A stretch of 44,687 bases of DNA from contig JAJUGS010000002.1 of the NCBI GenBank assembly GCA_029265875.1, positions 1-44,687 on the forward strand, read 5' to 3'. Of the stretch, positions 9,322 to 18,867 are shown piece by piece. Source of the stretch: Prolixibacteraceae bacterium (lineage in GTDB: Bacteria > Bacteroidota > Bacteroidia > Bacteroidales > Prolixibacteraceae). The notes beneath the pieces are model-generated. The model was not told the DNA's origin and did not search any database. It saw only the letters and a program-made list of their open reading frames with translations. How positions within the stretch are numbered: position 1 is the stretch's first letter; every line of letters starts with the position of its first letter. Position numbers and translations under genes: made by a program.

Positions 9322-10662
9322 TTAATTGGCGATAACCAGGCGCGTTGAATAATTAACCGCATCTCCTTTGAAATGAAGAAAATAGGTGCCTGCAGCAACC
9401 TGGTCAAAAACCAGTTGTTCCGGCAGTATGTGATTGACTTCAATATTTTTTACTGTGCTTCCGAAAATATTTTTTAGCTGAACCTGCCGAATCGAATTGC
9501 TTTCAATATTTTGGTATTCAACATTTAAAACATTGGAAAACATTGGATTCGGAAATATTTTAATTGCGGATTCCTGGTTTAATTCAATGGTTGAAGAAGA
9601 TGTGGCCAAAAATGAAACTGCTTCCTTTGCGTTATCCTTAAATTGCTGAACGATGTATTTCCCGTGTTCGGTGAGGTCGGCATCAGATGTATAACCTTTT
9701 GAATAGTTGGCAACTATGTCGTAATAAGTTTCGTTGGGGTTGCTGTTCCAGGCCCAGAACAGCCATCCAATTCCTTGCAGATTACATTCGGATATGATTT
9801 TTTTCGGGTCGTATAAGGTAAAATTGTCAGGCGCGCCGGTCCATCCAAATTCCCCCACAATCACAGGTATTTTTTTATCTTTAAACTTCTGCAGATAATC
9901 TTCCACATAATATTGCCAAACTTGTTTGTTGCTTTCTTTTGTCATCCACAGTCCATAAAAATGGATGGAAAAAAGGATGTTTTTTTCAGGGTCGAAATCG
10001 AGAAGTTCCTGCGCGTAGTTGATTAAAGTTGTTGGGTTTTGTCCACAACCTCCTGCATCAATCAGAATCGTGTTTTTAATCCCGGCAGTTCGCATGGCTG
10101 TAATTGCCTTTTTATACCCATCGCGGTACAGCGAATTGGTTGGCCCCCACTCGTTGGCAACGTTTACTATCAGGTATTTTTCGTAATCTTTGCAAAGCTG
10201 AACAAGGTTAGCAGAGCACCAGTAGTCAACCACCCGTTTCAGGTTTTTGTTTTCTGCATCGGTTTCGTAGCCATTGCCACAGGTAACATCATGGAATTCA
10301 AGAATGGGTATAAGCTTATTATCCACACAGGCTTTCACGCAGGCTTTTTGCCTGGTGAAATTGCTTTGCCACGACCATGAATTGCTGGCATCGCTGGTAA
10401 CTGAAACGATTCGGGCACAGTTGGCCCCGGCTTTTTTCATGTCGGGGAAAGATTTCATGGCGTTGGCTTCCGACTGCCAGAAAACCGCAGTATTTGCACC
10501 CATCGGTATAAATTCGGCGCCACTCGCATCGTACAATTTTCCGTCGAGCACAAAAAATCCTTTTCCGGTATTGTACCCGGGCCGGGCTACCTGTGCATTA
10601 ACCGCGATGCAATGCACGAAAAAAATAGCAAAAAGGGGCAACAGTAATTTAATTCTGTTCAT
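9322..10662 (-). CDS. GH5-like endo-beta-mannanase/cellulase with T9SS C-terminal sorting domain
   Basis: Signal peptide; GH-A catalytic motifs VANEWGP and PVIVGEFGWTG; C-terminal IKIFPNPMFSNVLNVEYQN...AAGTYFLHFKGDAVNYSTRLVIAN is a Por-secretion tail. Confidence 0.87.
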   Translation of the reverse strand: MNRIKLLLPLFAIFFVHCIAVNAQVARPGYNTGKGFFVLDGKLYDASGAEFIPMGANTAVFWQSEANAMKSFPDMKKAGANCARIVSVTSDASNSWSWQSNFTRQKACVKACVDNKLIPILEFHDVTCGNGYETDAENKNLKRVVDYWCSANLVQLCKDYEKYLIVNVANEWGPTNSLYRDGYKKAITAMRTAGIKNTILIDAGGCGQNPTTLINYAQELLDFDPEKNILFSIHFYGLWMTKESNKQVWQYYVEDYLQKFKDKKIPVIVGEFGWTGAPDNFTLYDPKKIISECNLQGIGWLFWAWNSNPNETYYDIVANYSKGYTSDADLTEHGKYIVQQFKDNAKEAVSFLATSSSTIELNQESAIKIFPNPMFSNVLNVEYQNIESNSIRQVQLKNIFGSTVKNIEVNHILPEQLVFDQVAAGTYFLHFKGDAVNYSTRLVIAN

Positions 10663-10707
10663 TATCAGATTTAGTTTTTGGTTTATTCGATATGCTAAAA
10701 ATATGAT

Positions 10708-12120
10708 TTATTGGTTTTTTAAAATAATCCTCCGGTATGAAAAAAGAGCAGGAATTCCTGTGTCTTTAACCTCAAGAATGATGTGTAATGTTTGACCAAC
10801 ACCCAGTTCGGGCATGGTAAAACTGATTTCTTCTGAATCGGGGTGTTCAATTTTTACATTTCCTCCCGAACCGGCTTCGCGATATACAAACCAACGAAAA
10901 GCCAGTTTGTCGCCATCCGGGTCGCTGCTGCCTTTGGCCGAAAGCACCACTTTTTCGCCGGGCTTAACCCTTGCTGAAGCTACTGCTTTGCCTGAATTTC
11001 CATTCAGAGAAATTACCGGATTGTGGTTGGCATTTTTGAAATCGCCGGCAACATTCCAGTCCATGCGGGCAGCAAAGTCATGCTGATAAGCTTCGCGCCA
11101 GCGCCAGACCGTGGCCTGGTTCGATGCAACCTTTCTGCCATCAGGCAGAATAATTTCGTCCTGCGTATTCACCGAACTTGTCCAGATTTTCCCTTTTTCG
11201 GCATATGAGCGATAAAACTCGTACCGTCCGCCCCAGCCGCCATAAGCTGGCGAAATATACCAGCCCAGGCCGTTGTTGATTAATCCGAAAAATGAAGGTG
11301 TATCGCCCTCCATGATATAGGCAAACGGAATATAATCAGCCGCAAGCGGGCCGTGGTTTTCGCGGATATTGGCCGCCAGCCAGGGATTGTCAACCAATTC
11401 GCTGAAAAAGCCTGAGCCATTGTTGTAATGAATATCGCCCGAAATGCCGGTCCAGGTGGCTTTGTAATATTCCAACCACGAATCGCCGGCTGATGGGTCA
11501 ACAATATAAAACAGCTCCGGAAAATTGTCGCGAATCCATTTTCCGGCAAAATCCTGGTCGGAAATGGAATAGACTTTCAGTTTAGATACAAATTTTTGGA
11601 TTTCCGATTCGTTGCGGGTTGCCTTTACTTTCCAGAGCGCCTGGGCCAGACAGTTGGCACCGCCCCAAACCGATACCCATAGCGGACGGTCGTCGGCTTT
11701 GTCAACGGCTTTAATCAATAATTCCGAACCCGGCGAATCTTTTCCTTCACCAACACCCTCCATACTATAAAGCGGAAGATGTTCCGAAGTAATACTTAAC
11801 AAATACTCCATCGGCGGGTATCCCGCTGCATGTTTGTCGAGGTTTGGTTTTACTTTTCCATAGTTGCGGATAATTCCCTCTATCTTGTCTTTGCGGGTTT
11901 GGCTCCGCAGGTGGGTTGATGTAGTTGCAACAATTCCCTCAAGGTCGTACTCGTTGGCATACACCAGCAGCCGTACCAGCGATTCCTGGTCGTCGGGTTC
12001 GTTGGTGATGTCGGTCAGCACAAAAAGGCGCTGTTTTACGGGTTCTTCAAACTGAAGGTTGGTTTGCGAAAGGGCATCGAGGGAAATTATCAGAAAAAAT
12101 ACAATCAGGAAATTTTTCAT
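10708..12120 (-). CDS. DUF1593 (nucleoside hydrolase-like, Sde182-type) exported protein, copy 2
   Basis: 470 aa with signal peptide; LFVLTDITNEPDDQESLVRLLVYANEYDLEGIVATTSTHLR, VSVWGGANCLAQALWKVK. Confidence 0.88.
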   Translation of the reverse strand: MKNFLIVFFLIISLDALSQTNLQFEEPVKQRLFVLTDITNEPDDQESLVRLLVYANEYDLEGIVATTSTHLRSQTRKDKIEGIIRNYGKVKPNLDKHAAGYPPMEYLLSITSEHLPLYSMEGVGEGKDSPGSELLIKAVDKADDRPLWVSVWGGANCLAQALWKVKATRNESEIQKFVSKLKVYSISDQDFAGKWIRDNFPELFYIVDPSAGDSWLEYYKATWTGISGDIHYNNGSGFFSELVDNPWLAANIRENHGPLAADYIPFAYIMEGDTPSFFGLINNGLGWYISPAYGGWGGRYEFYRSYAEKGKIWTSSVNTQDEIILPDGRKVASNQATVWRWREAYQHDFAARMDWNVAGDFKNANHNPVISLNGNSGKAVASARVKPGEKVVLSAKGSSDPDGDKLAFRWFVYREAGSGGNVKIEHPDSEEISFTMPELGVGQTLHIILEVKDTGIPALFSYRRIILKNQ

Positions 12121-12131
12121 GGTCAGTTAGT

Positions 12132-13481
12132 TTAGATGTTTTGTAACCGTTTTTTAACCGCTTTTTCAATAAACCCCGCGTAGTAAAACGGCAGACTTAA
12201 TAATTGATAGCTTTTCCCGTTAGGCAGTTCAATGGTGTCTGTTCGTTCGAAATTGTTCCAGAACCTGACGGCAATTTTGGCAGACGAATTTTCCATAAAA
12301 AGGTGGAGCGATTTCAGTTTCGAATTATCGCCCGATTTTACCTCAACCGGAATCAGGCCAAATTCAGCCGAATTTATGAGGAAATCCAGTTCAGCCTGCG
12401 AATTTTTTGCTTCGCGTACCCAAAAATGTCTTTCTTCAAGAAACCTGAATGATGCTCCGAGTATCTCCTGTGCTACAATGTGTTCGGCTACTTTACCCCG
12501 CCAGCTATCCGAAATATTTTCGTGGTTGAAAATATCATGCTGAATTCCGGAGGCGTAATTCACCAGGCCGGTATCAAACCAAATCAGTTTTGGTTTCTTT
12601 TTCAGGTCTTTTGTAATGGGCAGTTTGGTTTCCACCGTGGGATAAACGAGTTCGAGCAACAGCGCTTTTTCAAGCACCCGCAACGATTCTGCCATTTCGC
12701 GGCTTTTGTACTTCGAGTGGGCAAACCTTTCGAAAGTAATGCGTTGTCCGGCAAACTCCCAGCCGCTTTTAATAATTTGTCTGATTGGGTTTATCAATGC
12801 ATCTTTCGGGGCATATTTTTCCACATCGTCGCGGTAACCGGTGAGCAGGGTTTCATATACTTCGCCAAGGGCAACGATGTCTTTGTGCTGGGCATAATTT
12901 TCAATCACTTCGGGCATTCCGCCAATTAAAGTAAACAGCTTGAAAAGTTCAATCATCCTGTTGTGCATCAATTCATTTACTGCTGCTTCGTTTAGCTTTT
13001 CCAGCAACGGCAGTTCTCCCATAGCACCCAGAAATTCGGAAAAAGTACAGGGGCGCAGCGCCAGGTATTCCACCCTTCCAACCGGGAAAGATATTTTTTT
13101 ATTCAACAGTGTTTCAAGCAGCGAACCGGCCGCAATTACATACAATTCGGGCATTTCCTCGAAGAAATAGCGGAGCAGTTTAATGGCCACCGGCGATGTC
13201 TGAATTTCGTCGATAAATAGCAAAACCTTTCCCTGTGGCTTTGTTAGTCGTTTTGATACTAAAATTGAATCAAAGATTTCCTTCACCTGCAACTCTTTCT
13301 CAAAAAAGAAAGCATCGGCTTTTTTGTCGAGGTTCAGGTGTAAAAAAAGGTCAAATTCTTTTCCAAATTCCTGAACCAGCGAAGTCTTTCCAACCTGCCG
13401 TGCACCGCGGATAACCAATGGTTTCCGGTTCTCTTTCCGGGCCCATTCGCGAAGAACATTGATGGCATTTCGCTGAAACAT
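12132..13481 (-). CDS. AAA+ ATPase with C-terminal DUF4143 domain, copy 1
   Basis: Walker A IRGARQVGKTSL, Walker B VLLFIDEIQ, LRPCTFSEFLGA, C-terminal AELDFLI...LIPVEVKSG. Confidence 0.95.
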   Translation of the reverse strand: MFQRNAINVLREWARKENRKPLVIRGARQVGKTSLVQEFGKEFDLFLHLNLDKKADAFFFEKELQVKEIFDSILVSKRLTKPQGKVLLFIDEIQTSPVAIKLLRYFFEEMPELYVIAAGSLLETLLNKKISFPVGRVEYLALRPCTFSEFLGAMGELPLLEKLNEAAVNELMHNRMIELFKLFTLIGGMPEVIENYAQHKDIVALGEVYETLLTGYRDDVEKYAPKDALINPIRQIIKSGWEFAGQRITFERFAHSKYKSREMAESLRVLEKALLLELVYPTVETKLPITKDLKKKPKLIWFDTGLVNYASGIQHDIFNHENISDSWRGKVAEHIVAQEILGASFRFLEERHFWVREAKNSQAELDFLINSAEFGLIPVEVKSGDNSKLKSLHLFMENSSAKIAVRFWNNFERTDTIELPNGKSYQLLSLPFYYAGFIEKAVKKRLQNI

Positions 13482-13504
13482 GCGTTAATTATTGATTTAC
13501 AGTG

Positions 13505-13512
13505 CAAAAATA
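13505..13512 (-). promoter_or_regulatory. Candidate promoter -7 element for the DUF4143 ATPase
   Basis: Minus-strand TATTTTTG (TAnnTTTG), 23 bp from the ATG; a TTTG inside the nearest repeat unit (13531-13534) lies 18 bp upstream of it. Confidence 0.6.
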
Positions 13513-13522
13513 TACTATTCTG

Positions 13523-13640
13523 CACAAATCCAAAGTAAAAATTTCGAAATATTTACATAAATCCAAAGTAAAAATTCAAATATTCTGCACAAATCCAAAG
13601 TAAGATTAACCAAAATCTGACACAAATCCAAAGTAAAAAC
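13523..13640. repeat. Four-copy repeat array (CAYAAATCCAAAGTAA), periods 33/32/33 bp
   Basis: Copies begin at 13523, 13556, 13588 and 13621; array ends immediately next to the GH97 stop codon (13641). Confidence 0.93.
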
Positions 13641-15587
13641 TTATTTCAGGGTAGCCACAAAACCACCGTAAGGCAGAACTTCCACCTTTAGTTTTTCACC
13701 TTTTGTCAGGCTGATTTCAGAAACGTTGAACTCTTTTTCAGTTGCACCATCGGTAATCAAAGTGGCTGCCCATTCTTTTTGCGGTAATCGGGAAAGGTCG
13801 ATTTCCCACGCCTGTTTTTCGCCGGTTCCGTTGATTCCGCCGAGGTACCAGATATCGCCCGATTTGCGGGCAATCACGCAATCTTTTCCGGGATAACCGG
13901 CCAGCAAAATGGTTTCGTCCCAGGCCGCCGGAACAGTTTTCAGGAAGTTTTTGGGTGCATCGGGCAGCGAAAGATAAGACTCACAGTCGCTTGCAAAATG
14001 TTGGATTCCCGATTCGAAAACTACAGAAAGCGCCAGTTCGTGCCCCAAAGTGGTGATGTGCGGATAACGCTGGTTTGAAAAAGCTACCGGTGTGTAATCC
14101 ATCGAACCGACTACATTTCTTGTAAATGGTAAAATTGTATTGTGCCATTTGGCCATTTCCGGGTATTTTTCGTCGAAAGCATACGATTCGGCGCCACGCA
14201 CGGCTTCCATCGAAACCAGGTTGGGCCAGGTGCGGTTCCAGCCGCGGGGCATTGTGCAGCCATGAAAATTCACCATTATTTTGTTGTCAGCCGCATCTTT
14301 CAGAATGTCAAAATATTGTTTGATGATGGCGGGTTTGTCGCTTTGGAAAAAGTCAACTTTCACACCTTTCACACCCCACGAAGCCAACTTCTGAAATTCT
14401 TCCTTTCGTTTTACAGGGTCGCTCATAATGTCGCGCGGGCGTTCGGTAACCTCGTTGTGCGGGCCACCCGAGTTGTACCACATCAGGATTCCCACATTTT
14501 TTGCAGCGGCATATTTTGTCAGTTGTTCCACGTTTCCGCCGGTCATCAAATCCCAGTTGGCATCCACCAACGAATATTCCCAGCCCATTTCGGCCGCCAT
14601 GTCCACAAACTTCACCAACGAGTGGTAATTTTTCGGACTTGGCCAATCGCTCCACCAGCTCCACGACGCACGGCCCGGTTGAATCCACGATTCATCCTGA
14701 ATTTTGGAAGCCGGATTCAGCGAAACCACCAGATCAGATTCCACAATACCAGCCAGGTTTTCGGCTACCTGAATCACGCGCCACGGCGAAGACCATGGCA
14801 AAACTGAATGCGGAACCTGGGTGCAGGTATTTCTGGCCTCCTCTTTTTCGGGCATCCTGATGGTGTAAAGTCCGCCGGGAGCTTCGGGTTGCAAATGCGC
14901 ACCAAACCACGTTGAATCGAGCGCTGCTTCCGTAATCAGCAGCCAGCCATTGGCGGTTTCAAAAAGTGCCGGGAAACACCAGCCCTCTTCGCCGGGTGCT
15001 TTTGTGCCAATGGGAATTCCATTCTCGAAATATCTTTCGTAGCCGGGTGAATAAGTGGTTACTTTATCGTAAGGCTGAATCCAGGTTTTTCCTTCGCCGG
15101 CAACGGCAAAACCGGTCAGTTCGTTTTCGATGCTGAACGGGTTGTTATCAGTTTCCGGAAAACGGTAGCGGAAAGCCACGCCATCATCCGAAGCACGCGC
15201 AATAACCTGTATTTTCTGACCGGTTTCGTTTTCAAAGGTTAGTGACATTTCACTGGCTTTGTAAGTAACAATTTTCCGTTTTCCGGTGGGCAATGTAAAT
15301 GATTCGTCGATGTTTCCGGCAGGTTCCATTCCGGTAAATTTCAGGTTTTCATTGAATGAAGCATCGCCACGTTGCAGACCCAGCGGAGAGTTAGCAATCA
15401 CCAATTTTTCTGCCCCGTTTTTTAGCATCGAAACGTTGTACACCAACGATTGGGTTTCGGTTTGTTTCACAGTAAATTTCAGGTTGCCCGAGGGTGATAG
15501 TACCGACCATTCTGTTTTTTGAGGTCCGCACGAAATAAGCAAAACAGTTGCTGTCATGAATAACAGTTTTAATAAAGTACGTTTCAT
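13641..15587 (-). CDS. GH97 alpha-glucosidase/alpha-galactosidase family lipoprotein
   Basis: 648 aa; lipobox LLISCG; GH97 layout (SPSGNLKFTV..., ASDDGVAFRYRFP, SWWSDWPSPKNY, GVKGVKVDFFQSD, NFHGCTMPRGWNRTWPNLVSMEAVRGAE). Confidence 0.92.
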   Translation of the reverse strand: MKRTLLKLLFMTATVLLISCGPQKTEWSVLSPSGNLKFTVKQTETQSLVYNVSMLKNGAEKLVIANSPLGLQRGDASFNENLKFTGMEPAGNIDESFTLPTGKRKIVTYKASEMSLTFENETGQKIQVIARASDDGVAFRYRFPETDNNPFSIENELTGFAVAGEGKTWIQPYDKVTTYSPGYERYFENGIPIGTKAPGEEGWCFPALFETANGWLLITEAALDSTWFGAHLQPEAPGGLYTIRMPEKEEARNTCTQVPHSVLPWSSPWRVIQVAENLAGIVESDLVVSLNPASKIQDESWIQPGRASWSWWSDWPSPKNYHSLVKFVDMAAEMGWEYSLVDANWDLMTGGNVEQLTKYAAAKNVGILMWYNSGGPHNEVTERPRDIMSDPVKRKEEFQKLASWGVKGVKVDFFQSDKPAIIKQYFDILKDAADNKIMVNFHGCTMPRGWNRTWPNLVSMEAVRGAESYAFDEKYPEMAKWHNTILPFTRNVVGSMDYTPVAFSNQRYPHITTLGHELALSVVFESGIQHFASDCESYLSLPDAPKNFLKTVPAAWDETILLAGYPGKDCVIARKSGDIWYLGGINGTGEKQAWEIDLSRLPQKEWAATLITDGATEKEFNVSEISLTKGEKLKVEVLPYGGFVATLK

Positions 15588-15633
15588 TTTTGTTAGTTTA
15601 TGGTTTTCGATTTTAATAATTAGTCCCGAGATT

Positions 15634-16416
15634 TTAAAACGAAATACGTTTTTCCACCTGTTTCAGCCATTCGCGTGCCAGCAGTTCGTGACCGGCTACC
15701 GTGGGGTGAATGCCGTCCCACATCCAGTATTCAGCGGCCGCTTTTTCGCAGGCTTTGTTAAAAACTTCCTGTGAAGCAACGAATACAGCATTGAATTTTG
15801 TTGCAAGTTTTTTCACCACAGCCTGCCGCTGGTCAATGTCAGCATGATAAATATCCCAGTTTTCGGCTACTTTCCCAACTTTCAGAATAAAAGGTTCGCA
15901 CAAAACAAAAAGAATATCAGGGAAAACAGCTTTGGTTTGTTCAAGCAGGGCTTCGTAGGTTTCCCCGTATTTTTCGACCGAAACAACCGGTTTCCAATCA
16001 GTAACCACCGAGGCCGCATCGTTAACCCCCACCAGCATACTCAAAACATCGGGTTTCAAATCAAGTGTATCCGATTGCCAGCGACTTGCCAAATCAGTTA
16101 CTTTATTGCCACTGATTCCGCGGTTGTAGAATTTGTAGTTTTTTTCCGGAAAATCAGCGCCAATGCGGCTTGCAATACTGAAAGCATAGCCGTGGCCCAT
16201 AATGTGGTTCGGGTCTTCGTTTCGTCCCCGATTACCGTCGGTTATCGAATCGCCCTGGAAAAGAATGACTGCCCCGTTTTTTAATCTTTTTGCAGCCTGA
16301 AATGAATTTGCAGAAGATTCAGAAGCAGAAAGAAAACAGGAGGCCAGTCCTGCGGCAGTTGCAGTACCAATAAATTTGCGGCGCGATTGATTTGTCATGA
16401 TTTTGTAATTCTGCAT
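15634..16416 (-). CDS. SGNH/GDSL-family hydrolase (probable carbohydrate esterase), Tat-like signal
   Basis: NQSRRKFIGTATAAGLA Tat-like leader (likely start 16398 or 16416); GDSITDG, GISGNK, LVGVNDA and DGIHPTVAGH blocks. Confidence 0.9.
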   Translation of the reverse strand: MQNYKIMTNQSRRKFIGTATAAGLASCFLSASESSANSFQAAKRLKNGAVILFQGDSITDGNRGRNEDPNHIMGHGYAFSIASRIGADFPEKNYKFYNRGISGNKVTDLASRWQSDTLDLKPDVLSMLVGVNDAASVVTDWKPVVSVEKYGETYEALLEQTKAVFPDILFVLCEPFILKVGKVAENWDIYHADIDQRQAVVKKLATKFNAVFVASQEVFNKACEKAAAEYWMWDGIHPTVAGHELLAREWLKQVEKRISF

Positions 16417-18812
16417 TACAATTTCACCTCAGCCGATTTCCCTTTTCCGATTTTCAAATCATAAGTTTTTCCGGCATAAATTACTTTGCAAGGGTTTCCG
16501 GCTTTGCTCAGAATGCTGGCTTTTGTGATTTTTCCGTCTTTCCACTCCATCGAAACCTCGAAACCGCCACGGGCGCAAAGTCCTTTTACCGAACCTTCCT
16601 GCCAGGCATCGGGCAGCGCGGGCATCAGCGTAATTTCATTTTCGGATGACTGTACCAGCATTTCGGCAAAAGCAGCCGAGCCACCAAAATTTCCGTCAAT
16701 CTGGAATGGCGGGTGTGCATCAAAAAGGTTCGGGTAAGTTCCGCCACCTCCGCCATAATTGGTTTTCCTCATTCCGTCGGGTTCCACATATCGCAGCAAC
16801 TCACGAATCATTTTATAAGCACGGTTGCCATCCAGCAGCCTGGCCCACAGATTGATACGCCAGCCTTTTGACCAGCCTGTTGTTTCGTCACCTTTTATTT
16901 CAAGCGTTTTCCGGCAGGCGGCGGCCAGTTCGGGCGTTTTCAGCGGTGTAATCTGGTGGCCCGGGTGCAAACCAAACAAATGCGACTGGTGCCTGTGTTT
17001 CGGGTCGGCATCTTCCCAGTCGTGGTACCACTCCTGCAAATTCCCGTTTTTTCCCACTTTGAAAGGATATAATCTGGCAAGCGCCGTTTCAAGCTCTTTC
17101 ACCAGCGCTGCATCGGTATTCAAAGCTTTGGCAGCGTCGATTGTATTTTCGAAACAGGCACGAATCATGGCCAAATCGGCGGTTCCACCATACAAAGTGG
17201 CTCCGCGGTAACCTTTGTCGGTTACATAATTGTTTTCGGGCGACGTGGAGGGCGAAGTAATCAGGTTACCATTTTTGTCCTCCACGAGCCAGCCAAGACA
17301 AAATTCAGCAGCGCCTTTCAAAACCGGGTAGCCTTCGTTTTTCAGCCATTCTTTGTTTTGGGTGAAAATATAATGTTCCCAGATGTGGGTGCTCAGCCAG
17401 GTGCCGCCCATGTACCAGTTGGCCCAAACCGGGTCGCCGTTGCCAAAATTGCCAACCGGGTTGCTCATGGCCCAGATATCGGAATTATGACAGGCAGCCC
17501 AGCCTTTCTGAACGCCCAGAAATGTTTTTGCTGTAACTTCCCCGGTTTTCGAAAGGTTGTTTACAAAAGTGAGCAGCGAATTGTGCATTTCCGAAAGATT
17601 GGTGGTTTCGGCGCCCCAGTAATTTTCCTCGGCGTTGATGTTAATGGTGTAGTTGCTGCTCCACGGCGGGCGCATGTAAGGGTTCCACAACCCTTGCAGG
17701 TTGGCCGGAACGCCCGGAGTACGCGAGCTGGCAATCAGCAAATATCTTCCGTATTGAAAATAAAGAATCTCCAGGTTTTTATCTTCTTTGCCTTCTGCGT
17801 AACGTTTTAACCGTTCGTCGGTGGGCAGGTTGGGTGCAGTGGTTGTGCCCAGGTTGAGTTCAACGCGTTTGTAGAAATGCTGGTAGTCGGCAATGTGTGC
17901 TTTTTTTAATGCTTCAAAAGATTTTGAAGAGGCATTTTTTAGCTGATTTTCTGCAATTCCTAAATAATCTTTTCCCTGTGTTGCCGGGTCTTTGTCGAAA
18001 CCGTTAAAACTGGTGGCGATGGAAACCAGCACAACTGCTTCGGTTGCGTCTTTCACCACCAGCGAACTGTCGGTTTTTGCCACCTCGCCGCCGCTGTTTT
18101 TTATAGTAAAAAACGAGGCGAAGCGGGTTCCTTTTGTTTCGTCGAAAACAACCGCATCTTTTTGGTTGCCAACATAATTGGGCAATGCTTTCACCGGAAC
18201 AAAACCGCTTGCTTTCAGCTCGTTTCCGGCAGTGGTGATTTTGTATTTCAACTGGCTGTCAAATTTCAGTTCGAAATCGAGTTTCCCTTTTTCACCGGCG
18301 ATGAGTTTAATGACAAAAACCTTGTCGGGGTTCGAAAGAAAATATTCCCGGGTGTATTTTACGCCGTCAATTTCGTAGGTAACTTTCGAAACTGCCTGCG
18401 AAATATCGAGTTCGCGGTAGTAATTTTTTGCTTCTCCGGAATGGGGAAAATGGAGGTACATATTCCCCAGTGGTGCATACGATTCGGAGAATTTGCCCTG
18501 CACTTTTTTCTGCAACTGGTCGGCAAGCTGGTAGTCTTCGTTGGCCAGCGCCTCGCGGATAGCCGGAATATTTTTATACGCCTCCGGGTTCATATACGGG
18601 TCAACCGGCCCGCCCGACCACAGTGTGATGTCGTTCAGAAAGATTTTGTCGGATTCAACACCGCCAAAAACCGAAGCCCCGGCAGTTCCGTTGCCCAAAA
18701 CCAGCGTTTCCTCGAAATGTTGGGCTGGTTGGTTGTACCAGAGTTTTTCGGGTGATTGTGAAAAAGCTGAATAACTGATAGTCAGTAATAAAATTAAGAA
18801 TAGGTTTTTCAT
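16416..18812 (-). CDS. GH95 alpha-L-fucosidase/galactosidase
   Basis: Signal peptide begins at [18 protein letters not shown], so the start was trimmed from the ORF start at 18896; [74 protein letters not shown]. Confidence 0.93.
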   Translation of the reverse strand: MKNLFLILLLTISYSAFSQSPEKLWYNQPAQHFEETLVLGNGTAGASVFGGVESDKIFLNDITLWSGGPVDPYMNPEAYKNIPAIREALANEDYQLADQLQKKVQGKFSESYAPLGNMYLHFPHSGEAKNYYRELDISQAVSKVTYEIDGVKYTREYFLSNPDKVFVIKLIAGEKGKLDFELKFDSQLKYKITTAGNELKASGFVPVKALPNYVGNQKDAVVFDETKGTRFASFFTIKNSGGEVAKTDSSLVVKDATEAVVLVSIATSFNGFDKDPATQGKDYLGIAENQLKNASSKSFEALKKAHIADYQHFYKRVELNLGTTTAPNLPTDERLKRYAEGKEDKNLEILYFQYGRYLLIASSRTPGVPANLQGLWNPYMRPPWSSNYTININAEENYWGAETTNLSEMHNSLLTFVNNLSKTGEVTAKTFLGVQKGWAACHNSDIWAMSNPVGNFGNGDPVWANWYMGGTWLSTHIWEHYIFTQNKEWLKNEGYPVLKGAAEFCLGWLVEDKNGNLITSPSTSPENNYVTDKGYRGATLYGGTADLAMIRACFENTIDAAKALNTDAALVKELETALARLYPFKVGKNGNLQEWYHDWEDADPKHRHQSHLFGLHPGHQITPLKTPELAAACRKTLEIKGDETTGWSKGWRINLWARLLDGNRAYKMIRELLRYVEPDGMRKTNYGGGGGTYPNLFDAHPPFQIDGNFGGSAAFAEMLVQSSENEITLMPALPDAWQEGSVKGLCARGGFEVSMEWKDGKITKASILSKAGNPCKVIYAGKTYDLKIGKGKSAEVKL

Positions 18813-18867
18813 TGGTCGAGTATTTATTTTTACATGTTTAATTTTCAATTTTCTTTTTTGCTGCACC

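Noticed and set aside
13523-13640. CRISPR array interpretation of the ~33-bp repeats
   Set aside because: The period covers repeat plus spacer (~16-bp core, ~17-bp spacer), too short for CRISPR; spacers are AT-rich and no cas genes are present.
14142-14807. 221-aa plus-strand ORF antisense to GH97
   Set aside because: Shadow ORF over a clear GH97 CDS; composition rich in H/F/R typical of antisense reading.
18162-18755. 197-aa plus-strand ORF antisense to GH95
   Set aside because: Shadow ORF within the GH95 CDS, no motif support.
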